Part shown: positions 1-5,105 of the stretch, piece after piece
How the letters are laid out: each line of letters starts with the position of its first letter
Numbering within the stretch: position 1 is the first letter of the stretch
Assembly: GCA_937871685.1 (NCBI GenBank)
Contig: CALMOL010000325.1
Location: 1-5,105 of the forward strand
From: an uncultured Verrucomicrobiota bacterium
Lineage (GTDB): Bacteria; Verrucomicrobiota; Verrucomicrobiia; Chthoniobacterales; SZAS-18
Length of the DNA: 5,105 bases
Direction of reading: 5' to 3'
Translations under genes and position numbers: made by a program
Notes under the pieces: model-generated
Databases searched by the model: none
Told to the model about the DNA's origin: nothing
Seen by the model: the letters and a program-made list of their open reading frames with translations, nothing else

Positions 1-935
1 CCATCGGCGACGCCGCCCCGCTCACCGGCGGCAGCTCCGCCTCGCCCTACGCCCGCGTGGACGGCGACCCGGCCCCGCTCAACCAGCGCCCGCTCGGCCT
101 GACGCGCGCCATTGGCCCCGGCTACCTGCGCGCGCTGGGCGTGCCGCTGCTGGCCGGGCGCGAGTTTACCGAGCGCGACGGCGTGGACGCGCCGGCAGTG
201 GTCGTCATCTCGCGCTCGGCCGCGGCGCGGATGTTCCCCAACGAGGACCCGCTCGGCCGGCGCATCCTCTTCGGCACCGACCACCAGTTCGGCCTCCCCG
301 TGGAGGTCGTGGGCGTGGCGGCCGACGTGCGCTCCCTCAAGCTCACGGAAGCCAACGACGTGGAGTTCTACCGTCCCTTCCCGCAGCGCCCGGCCCCCTT
401 CGCCCAAATCCTCGTCCGCACCGCCGGGCCGCCTGGAGCCGCGCTGGGCCTCGTGCGCGCGGCCCTGGCCAAGATCGATTCCAGCCTGCCGGTGATCCAG
501 CCGGGCACGATGGATGACGTGGTGTCGGCCTCGCTCGCGCAGCAGCGCCTGACCACGGTGCTGCTCGGCGGCTTCGCGGCGCTGGCGCTGCTGCTCGCCA
601 TGGTCGGGATCTACGGCGCGGTGTCCTACACGGTCGAGCAGCGCGCCGGCGAGCTCTCGGTGCGCATGGCCCTCGGCGCGCAGCCGGGCGACGTGCTGCG
701 ACTGGTGATCGCGCAAGGCATGCTGCCCGTGGCTGCCGGCCTCGCGCTGGGCCTGGCCGCCGCGCTGGCGCTGGGCCGCCTGATCTCCGCGCAGCTCTTC
801 CAGGTGTCCGCGCACGATCCCCTGCTCCTCGCCGCGGCGACGACGGGCTTGGCGCTCACGGCGCTGGTCGCCTGCCTGGTGCCGGCCTGGCGGGCCACGC
901 GCGCGAACCCCGTCGAGGCGTTGCGGGCGACCTGA
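1..935 (+). CDS. ADOP-type duplicated MacB/FtsX permease, C-terminal part (5' end outside window)
   Basis: The frame is open from the left edge (first whole codon at 3) to TGA at 933-935, giving 310 visible residues. Visible residues 1 to about 180 are the end of a MacB-like periplasmic core domain, with the family motif GREFTERD near residue 52. An FtsX-type permease domain follows, with hydrophobic segments at about 183-209, 240-262 and 273-295. The cytoplasmic-loop signature ELSVRMALGA lies after the first segment, and the C-terminus is RATRANPVEALRAT. It aligns by eye along its length with the second half of permease B (for example GAFAALALLLSIVGLY there, GGFAALALLLAMVGIY here), so this is the second half of a duplicated permease. 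An internal GTG at 57 could be taken as a start, but the homology continues upstream of it, so the gene runs off the window. The family is a membrane permease related to MacB and LolC. The substrate is unknown, and no ATPase gene is nearby in the window. A single-unit permease is possible, since the first half is not visible. Confidence 0.9.
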   Translation, partial: IGDAAPLTGGSSASPYARVDGDPAPLNQRPLGLTRAIGPGYLRALGVPLLAGREFTERDGVDAPAVVVISRSAAARMFPNEDPLGRRILFGTDHQFGLPVEVVGVAADVRSLKLTEANDVEFYRPFPQRPAPFAQILVRTAGPPGAALGLVRAALAKIDSSLPVIQPGTMDDVVSASLAQQRLTTVLLGGFAALALLLAMVGIYGAVSYTVEQRAGELSVRMALGAQPGDVLRLVIAQGMLPVAAGLALGLAAALALGRLISAQLFQVSAHDPLLLAAATTGLALTALVACLVPAWRATRANPVEALRAT

Positions 936-964
936 GGGGCGCGCGGGCGCGAGTTCGAGGTTTG

Positions 965-1102
965 GAGGCGGCTCTGTCCGCGCAGCGGACGTGCCGCCTG
1001 TGGCTTTCTCCCCGGGTGGCCGCCGCCCTGCCGGCTCACGCCCGCGGCAACACCTCGGAAAATCTTGAGGCGGCACGTCCGCTGCGCGGACAGAGCCGCC
1101 TC
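965..1102. repeat. Perfect 35-bp inverted repeat; each arm a REP-like hairpin (BIME-like unit)
   Basis: Positions 965-999 are the exact reverse complement of 1068-1102, separated by 68 bases. Each arm is also an interrupted palindrome. In the left arm the outer stem AGGCGGC/GCCGCCT lies at 966-972 and 993-999, and the inner stem GTCCGC/GCGGAC at 976-981 and 985-990, with a 3-base loop and an asymmetric 3/2-base internal loop. The right arm has the same stems at 1068-1074/1095-1101 and 1077-1082/1086-1091. Two REP-type palindromes in opposite orientation form the layout called a BIME in enterobacteria. It could affect 3' mRNA stability or partial termination after permease A, or be a non-autonomous element mobilised by a RAYT-type transposase. 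The repeat is seen directly; the role is inferred. Confidence 0.9.
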
Positions 1103-1116
1103 TACAACAGGGGGCA

Positions 1117-1143
1117 TCCCACCGCTGGGACGACGGCGTCCCA
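1117..1143. promoter_or_regulatory. Dyad with repeated TCCCA/TGGGA half-sites; candidate activator-binding site
   Basis: Positions 1126-1143 form a perfect dyad, TGGGACG then four bases then CGTCCCA. A further TCCCA at 1117-1121 makes an inverted pair with the TGGGA at 1126-1130 across four bases, so there are three half-sites in 27 bases. The 18-bp dyad lies about 112-129 bases upstream of the start point predicted from the sigma-54 promoter at 1229-1244. Enhancer-binding proteins of the NtrC class commonly bind dyads at such distances. It could equally be an RNA hairpin in a read-through transcript from permease A. The symmetry is seen; the binding role is inferred. Confidence 0.4.
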
Positions 1144-1228
1144 TCGACGGCTTCCGGCCGTAGGCCAAGCGCGTGGCCAACGGCCGCAAAGCCTGATAAA
1201 CAGGACACTTCGTCGCGTGACAGACCTT

Positions 1229-1244
1229 TGGCACGCGCCTTGCA
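1229..1244 (+). promoter_or_regulatory. Sigma-54 (RpoN) type -24/-12 promoter for permease B
   Basis: The sequence TGGCACGCGCCTTGCA matches the sigma-54 consensus TGGCACG-N4-TTGCA at every defined position. The GG (1230-1231) and GC (1242-1243) are separated by the required ten bases, and the sense strand points into permease B. With C1243 at -12, transcription would start near 1255, giving a leader of only about nine bases before the ATG at 1264. Sigma-54 promoters need an ATP-dependent enhancer-binding protein, and none is encoded in the window. A chance match of 12 fixed bases in about 10 kb of strand is unlikely (about 6 in 10,000 with equal base frequencies). Confidence 0.7.
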
Positions 1245-1263
1245 AACGGGCGGGCGCGTCCGC

Positions 1264-3702
1264 ATGAAGACCCTCTTCCGCCGCCTCCTCAAGTCGCCTG
1301 GCTTCACCGCCGCGGCGCTGCTCACGCTGGCGCTCGGCATCGGGGTGAACACGGCCATCTTCTCGGTGGTCCACGCGGTGCTCCTGCGGCCGCTGCCCTA
1401 CCCGGATGCTGAACGGCTCATGGTCGTGCGAGAGAAGCAGCCGGAATTCGACAACACCTCCGTCGCGCTTCCGAACTACCTCGACGCCCGGGCCGCGCAG
1501 AAGTCCTTCGCCGGCCTCGCGCTCTTCCGGCGCGACAGCTTCAACCTCTCGCCCGCGGGCATCGGCGGCGAGCCGGAGCGGCTGCGCGTCGCGCTTGTCT
1601 CCTGGGAATTCTTCGGCGTGCTCGGCCTCAAGCCCCGGCTCGGGCGCGACTTCCGCGAGGAGGACGACCGATCCGGGGTCACCAAAACCGTGATGATCTC
1701 GGAGCGCCTGTGGCAGGCGCGCTTCGCCGGGGATCCCGGCATCATCGGTCGCTCCGTGGTGATCAACGGCGTGCCGCGCGAGATCCTCGGCGTGCTGCCT
1801 TCCTCGTGGGAATTTCCCTCCCTCTGCGACCTCGTGCTGCCCCTGGGCGTGAGGCGCGACGATCGCGACCTCCTCAACCGCGGCAACCACGCGGGCTTCT
1901 CCATGCTCGGCCGGCTCAGGGTTGACGTCTCGCCCGAGCAGGCGCGCGCGGAGCTGGACACGATCTACGCCGGGCTCGAGAAGCAGTATCCTGACTCGAA
2001 CACCGGCGTGCGCACCGTGGTTCGGTCGCTGCTTGAGAACCTCGTCGGCGACTACCGTCTGAGCCTCTACCTGCTCCTCGGCACGGTGGGCTGCGTGCTG
2101 CTCATCGCCTGCGCCAACGTGGCCAATCTGCTCCTCGCCCGCGCGGCCGGCCGCTCGCGCGAGCTGGCGGTGCGCGCGGCGCTGGGCGCCTCGCGCGGGC
2201 GGATCATGCGCGAGTTGCTCGGCGAGAGCCTCGCCCTCGCGCTCCTCGGCGGCGGGCTTGGCGCCGGGATCGCGGTGGCCGCGCGCGACGTGCTCGTGGC
2301 GCTGGCGCCGGCGGGCGTGCTGCGCTTCCAGCAGGTGGGCATCGACGGCGCGGCGCTGGCCTTCACGGCGGGCCTGGCGCTCATGACGGGCCTGCTCTTC
2401 GGCCTGTGGCCGGCTTGGCAGGCGAGCGGGGCGGTGTCTCTCACCGAGGCGCTCGGCGAGGGCGCGCGAGGCACGAGCGGCGGCCCGCGGGCGCAACGCG
2501 CGCGGGGGCTGCTGGTCATCGGCCAGGTGGCGGTGGCGCTCGTGCTGCTGGCCGCGGCGGGGCTGCTGGTCCGCTCGTTCCACAACGCGCAGAACGCGCG
2601 CCTGGGCTTCAACCCCGAGGGCGTGCAACGCGCCGCCCTGCTGCTGCCCTTCGCGCGCTACGACACGCCGGAGAAGTCCGCGCGGTTCTTCGGCCAGGTG
2701 CTCGAGCGCGTGCGCACGCTGCCCGGCGTCGCGGCCGCCGGCTTTGCCACGAAGCCGCCGCAGGCCGGCTCGAACTGGACCACTTCCTTCCACCTCACCG
2801 GCACGCCGGAGCCGCCGCCCGGCCGCGAACTCAACGCCGACGCGAACGCCATCTCGCCCGGCTACTTCGCCACGCTGGGAATTCCCCTCCTGCGCGGGCG
2901 CGATTTCACCGAGGACGACCGGGCTGGCGCGCCCTACCGCGTGATCGTGGACGAGTCCTTCGCGCGAAAGCATTTCCCCGGCGAGGATCCCATCGGCAAG
3001 CTGATCGACGACAACGTGGGCTTCCGCGAGCCGGGCCAGGACAGCGCCGGCCTGCCGCCGATGACGATCATCGGCGTGGTGCCCACGGTGCGCACCTATA
3101 GCCCGGACCAGGCGCCGGAGTTCGTCCAGATCTACTACGCGATGGCGCAGAACCAGGGCAACGAGACGACGCTGCTCGTGCGCGCCGCAGCAGGCGACCC
3201 GGCGCGGCTCGTGCCGCTGATCCGTCGCGAGGTGCAGGCGCTCGACCCCGACCAGCCCCTCGGCGAGACGATGGGCATGACGGCCACGGTGGCGCAGAAC
3301 CTCGCCTCGCGCCGCCTGACGATGATCCTGCTCGGCGCCTTCGCCGCGCTGGCGCTGCTCCTCTCGATCGTGGGCCTCTACTCGCTCCTCGCCCTCGCCG
3401 TGGCCAATCGCACGCGCGAGCTGGGCATCCGCATGGCGCTGGGCGCGCAGCAGCGGCAGGTGTTCCGCCTCGTGGTGCGCGAGGGAATGCTCCTCGTCGG
3501 CGCGGGCCTGACGGTCGGCATCCTCGCGGCGGCGGCGCTCGGCCGCGTGCTCCAGAGCCTGCTCTACGACGTGGCGGCCTTCGACCCTTTCACGATTCTC
3601 GGCGTGGCCTTCCTGCTCATCCTCGCCGCCTTCCTCGCCTGCGTGCTCCCCGCGCGCCGCGCCACCCGCGTCGATCCCGTGGAAGCGCTGCGGGCAGATT
3701 GA
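1264..3702 (+). CDS. ADOP-type duplicated MacB/FtsX permease, complete (812 aa)
   Basis: This is a complete two-unit permease of the MacB/FtsX superfamily. Unit 1 has a first membrane segment at residues about 14-36 (with TLALGIGVNTAIFSVV), a periplasmic MacB-like core at about 45-260 with GRDFREED at 127, and an FtsX domain with membrane segments at about 266-290, 322-345 and 363-388. Its loop signature is ELAVRAALGASRG near 300. Unit 2 repeats this plan: a membrane segment at about 413-437, a periplasmic core at about 440-683 with GRDFTEDD at 545, and an FtsX domain at about 684-808 with RELGIRMALGAQ near 718 and the ending RVDPVEALRAD. There is no Walker A or other ATPase motif. ATG at 1264 was chosen because the family N-terminus starts there; a TTG at 1228 would add 12 atypical residues and would overlap the promoter. 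No clear Shine-Dalgarno is present. ADOP proteins (about 800-900 aa) form large paralogue families, typically without adjacent ATPase genes. The substrate is unknown; a role in export or envelope stress is only inference from MacB and LolC. Confidence 0.95.
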   Translation: MKTLFRRLLKSPGFTAAALLTLALGIGVNTAIFSVVHAVLLRPLPYPDAERLMVVREKQPEFDNTSVALPNYLDARAAQKSFAGLALFRRDSFNLSPAGIGGEPERLRVALVSWEFFGVLGLKPRLGRDFREEDDRSGVTKTVMISERLWQARFAGDPGIIGRSVVINGVPREILGVLPSSWEFPSLCDLVLPLGVRRDDRDLLNRGNHAGFSMLGRLRVDVSPEQARAELDTIYAGLEKQYPDSNTGVRTVVRSLLENLVGDYRLSLYLLLGTVGCVLLIACANVANLLLARAAGRSRELAVRAALGASRGRIMRELLGESLALALLGGGLGAGIAVAARDVLVALAPAGVLRFQQVGIDGAALAFTAGLALMTGLLFGLWPAWQASGAVSLTEALGEGARGTSGGPRAQRARGLLVIGQVAVALVLLAAAGLLVRSFHNAQNARLGFNPEGVQRAALLLPFARYDTPEKSARFFGQVLERVRTLPGVAAAGFATKPPQAGSNWTTSFHLTGTPEPPPGRELNADANAISPGYFATLGIPLLRGRDFTEDDRAGAPYRVIVDESFARKHFPGEDPIGKLIDDNVGFREPGQDSAGLPPMTIIGVVPTVRTYSPDQAPEFVQIYYAMAQNQGNETTLLVRAAAGDPARLVPLIRREVQALDPDQPLGETMGMTATVAQNLASRRLTMILLGAFAALALLLSIVGLYSLLALAVANRTRELGIRMALGAQQRQVFRLVVREGMLLVGAGLTVGILAAAALGRVLQSLLYDVAAFDPFTILGVAFLLILAAFLACVLPARRATRVDPVEALRAD

Positions 3703-3708
3703 TTCCAC

Positions 3709-3817
3709 TGCCGATTGCCCCGTGCACCCTGGCTTTCTCGCTTCGCTCGATGGCCAACTTAGCTGGCGCCCAAAAGCGAGCTTCCTTTCCCAGCCTGCAT
3801 TCAATCGGCAATCGGCA
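3709..3817. repeat. Nested inverted repeat between permeases B and C
   Basis: Outer arms of 11 bp, TGCCGATTGCC (3709-3719) and GGCAATCGGCA (3807-3817), are exact reverse complements. Inside them, CTCGCTT (3737-3743) pairs with AAGCGAG (3774-3780). At the centre, 3753-3767 is a 15-base near-palindrome (GCCA...TGGC with one mismatched pair). The layout could fold as a three-tier stem-loop in DNA or RNA, or mark a small non-autonomous element. The right side is not followed by a T-run, so it is not a classical intrinsic terminator for permease B. The rest of 3703-3872 shows no gene. Confidence 0.6.
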
Positions 3818-3837
3818 ATTGGAAACCGGCAATTCCC
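3803..3837. repeat. Degenerate tandem heptamer repeat (unit AATCGGC, five copies)
   Basis: Five consecutive 7-base units can be read: AATCGGC (3803), AATCGGC (3810), AATTGGA (3817), AACCGGC (3824) and AATTCCC (3831). The first two are identical and the others diverge while keeping the AA start. The first two units overlap the right outer arm of the nested inverted repeat, and 3709-3719 carries the same unit inverted. The tract ends 35 bases before the permease C start, so copy-number change here would alter spacing upstream of that gene. Confidence 0.65.
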
Positions 3838-3872
3838 CCCTCTTCGTCTGACGCTCCCGCATCCCTTCTGCC

Positions 3873-5105
3873 ATGCTTCGCTCCCTCCTCCGCCGCCCCG
3901 GCTTCGCGCTGGTCTGCGTCCTCACGTTTGCGCTGGGCCTCGGCGCGACCACGGCCGTGTTTTCCGTGGTGGACGCGGTGCTGCTCAAGCCGCTGGAATT
4001 CCCGCAGCCGGACCGCCTCGTCGTCCTCCGGGAATCGAAGCCGCCGCAATTCGATGACTTCTCCGCCTCGACCGCGGCCTTCGTGGCGTGGCAGCGCGAC
4101 GCGCCCGCGCTGGAGAGCGCGGGCCTTTCCACCGGCGCGGCCTTCGTGTGGCTGCCGCCGAAGGGCGATCCCGTGCGGATCATTGGTCACGCGGTTTCGC
4201 CGGGTTGGTTTGACGTGCTGGGCGTCCCGGCGGCGATGGGCCGGACGCTGCGCGCGGAGGATCTCGGCACGGCGGCCGGCGGGGTGCCGGGGGTCGTCGT
4301 CACGCACAATTTTTGGCAGCGGCGGCTCGGCGGCGCCTTGGACGTGATCGGTCGGGTGCTTACCTTGGACGGCATCGGCATGACGGTGGTCGGGGTGATG
4401 CCGGCGGACTTCCGCCGCGAGAAGCGCGCCGAGATCTACCAGGTGCTCGACGTGGCCGATCTCATGAAGACGAGCCCGCAGGGCCATTTCCTCTTCTCCA
4501 TGGGCCGGTTGAAGCCAGGCGCTTCGATCGAGCAGCTCCAGGCGCAGCTCGGCGCGATCGACGCGGCGCTCGCGCAGCAATACGGTGCGGACCGGCAGGG
4601 CTGGCGCTCGAAGGCGCACCCGGCGCTGCAGTTCCAGACCGAGGGCGTGCGCGGCGAGGTGCAAACGCTTTTCCTCGCCTGCGTGCTGCTGCTCGTGCTG
4701 GCTTGCGTGAACGTGTCCGGCCTCGTGCTCGTGCGCGCCGCGGGGCGCGCGCAGGAGTTCGCGGTGCGGATGGCGCTCGGCGCCGGCCGCGCGCAACTGG
4801 CGCGCCTCGTCCTCGGCGAGACGCTGCTGCTGGCGGTGGCGGGCGCGCTGCTGGGCTTGCCGCTGGCGGCGGCGATCCAGCGGGGATTTTCCTTGCTGGA
4901 TGCCGACCTGCTGCCGCGCGGCGACCGCGCGGCGCTGGACCTGACGGCGCTGGGCTTCGCGGGCGGCGTGGCGCTCCTCGCGGGCCTCGTGGCGGGATTG
5001 GTGCCGGCGCTGACGATCTCGCGCGACCAGTTGGAAAGCCGGCTGCGCGCCGCGTCGGCCGGGGGCGGCGGCGGGGGGCGCTCGCCGCTGCGCTTCGTGC
5101 TGGTG
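3873..5105 (+). CDS. ADOP-type duplicated MacB/FtsX permease, N-terminal half (3' end outside window)
   Basis: Translation from ATG at 3873 stays open for 411 codons to the right edge. The N-terminus MLRSLLRRPGF, followed by TFALGLGATTAVFSVVDAVL, matches the start of permease B and fixes the start codon. A first membrane segment (about 8-37) is followed by a MacB-like periplasmic core (about 45-260), then an FtsX domain with membrane segments at about 267-287, 315-335 and 359-383. The loop signature EFAVRMALGAGRAQL follows LACVNVSGL at 276. A glycine-rich linker (about 396-402) leads to SPLRFVLV, which is where the second unit begins in permease B, so the frame appears intact and a second half is expected beyond the window. 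The upstream region is pyrimidine-rich with no Shine-Dalgarno and no evident promoter, so the gene may depend on read-through from permease B, 170 bases upstream. Function is as for the family: a membrane permease with unknown substrate. Confidence 0.92.
   Translation, partial: MLRSLLRRPGFALVCVLTFALGLGATTAVFSVVDAVLLKPLEFPQPDRLVVLRESKPPQFDDFSASTAAFVAWQRDAPALESAGLSTGAAFVWLPPKGDPVRIIGHAVSPGWFDVLGVPAAMGRTLRAEDLGTAAGGVPGVVVTHNFWQRRLGGALDVIGRVLTLDGIGMTVVGVMPADFRREKRAEIYQVLDVADLMKTSPQGHFLFSMGRLKPGASIEQLQAQLGAIDAALAQQYGADRQGWRSKAHPALQFQTEGVRGEVQTLFLACVLLLVLACVNVSGLVLVRAAGRAQEFAVRMALGAGRAQLARLVLGETLLLAVAGALLGLPLAAAIQRGFSLLDADLLPRGDRAALDLTALGFAGGVALLAGLVAGLVPALTISRDQLESRLRAASAGGGGGGRSPLRFVLV

Larger units (their letters stand above)
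936..1263. other. Intergenic region between permease A and permease B
   Basis: These 328 bases hold no supported gene. They contain, in order, a pair of inverted hairpin repeats (965-1102), an 18-bp dyad (1126-1143), a small GC hairpin (ACGGC/GCCGT, 1147-1151 with 1157-1161) and a sigma-54 type promoter (1229-1244). No hairpin followed by a T-run is present, so I see no classical intrinsic terminator for permease A. A TTG-initiated open frame beginning at 962 runs through the repeat and is not credible as a protein. Confidence 0.75.

Noticed and set aside
965..1102. CRISPR array or insertion sequence ends
   Set aside because: There are only two copies, in inverted orientation, with no transposase coding capacity in the 68-base spacer and no flanking direct repeat that I could see, so a REP/BIME-like element fits better.
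1228..1263. TTG at 1228 as the start of permease B
   Set aside because: The added 12 residues do not resemble the family N-terminus, and the codon lies inside the sigma-54 element upstream of the predicted transcription start. ATG at 1264 fits the family and the paralogue at 3873.
962..1267. A small TTG-initiated + strand open frame in the first intergenic gap
   Set aside because: It translates through both arms of the 35-bp inverted repeat and the promoter region, has no ribosome binding site, and shows no protein-like features.
3731..3746. Possible second sigma-54 site before permease C (TGG...TTCGC)
   Set aside because: The GG to GC spacing is 12 or more instead of 10 bases, and the -24 block lacks the CAC part of the consensus.
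3737..3780. Intrinsic terminator after permease B
   Set aside because: The stem is only 7 bp with a long loop, and the downstream sequence CTTCCTTTCCC is pyrimidine-mixed and not a T-run, so I would not call it a classical terminator.
1102..3804. A 900-codon open frame on the minus strand opposite permease B
   Set aside because: It mirrors a GC-rich gene with strong third-position G/C bias, which suppresses stops in antisense frames. The product is a low-complexity Arg/Glu/Ala/His/Gln-rich protein with no recognisable domain, while the + strand protein is a clear family member with membrane segments and motifs.
3801..4796. A 331-codon minus-strand open frame opposite permease C
   Set aside because: It has the same antisense composition artefact (Arg/His/Glu/Ala-rich, no domain), and the + strand frame from 3873 is an obvious permease.

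Overview
The window is a GC-rich stretch (roughly two-thirds or more G+C by eye) in which all recognisable genes lie on the + strand. It holds three tandem homologous genes for large MacB/FtsX-type permeases with a duplicated core, the architecture known as ADOP (acidobacterial duplicated orphan permease). The first gene is cut by the left edge and only its C-terminal part is visible (1-935). The second is complete (1264-3702, 812 aa). The third is cut by the right edge after its first half (3873-5105, 411 codons visible). No ATP-binding subunit, membrane fusion protein, outer-membrane partner or regulator is visible, so the permeases are 'orphans' as far as this window shows.

Layout: 1-935 permease A (3' part); 936-1263 a 328-base intergenic region; 1264-3702 permease B; 3703-3872 a 170-base intergenic region; 3873-5105 permease C (5' part). 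The first gap holds a perfect 35-bp inverted repeat whose arms are themselves hairpins (965-999 and 1068-1102), an 18-bp dyad (1126-1143), and an excellent sigma-54 type -24/-12 promoter match (1229-1244) just upstream of the permease B start. The second gap holds a nested inverted repeat (3709-3817) and a degenerate heptamer tandem repeat (3803-3837).

Organism: large ADOP paralogue families are known from Acidobacteriota, and related duplicated permeases occur in other soil and aquatic phyla such as Verrucomicrobiota and Gemmatimonadota. High GC, poor Shine-Dalgarno sequences and intergenic palindromic repeats fit such a genome. I lean to Verrucomicrobiota or Acidobacteriota, but this is inference and not proven by the sequence.

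How the parts may work together: the permeases probably sit in the cytoplasmic membrane with two large extracytoplasmic domains each and would need an ATPase encoded elsewhere. Their substrate is unknown. The most interesting signal is regulatory. The consensus sigma-54 promoter, with a dyad at enhancer-like distance upstream, suggests that permease B, and perhaps C, is switched on by a bacterial enhancer-binding protein independently of permease A.
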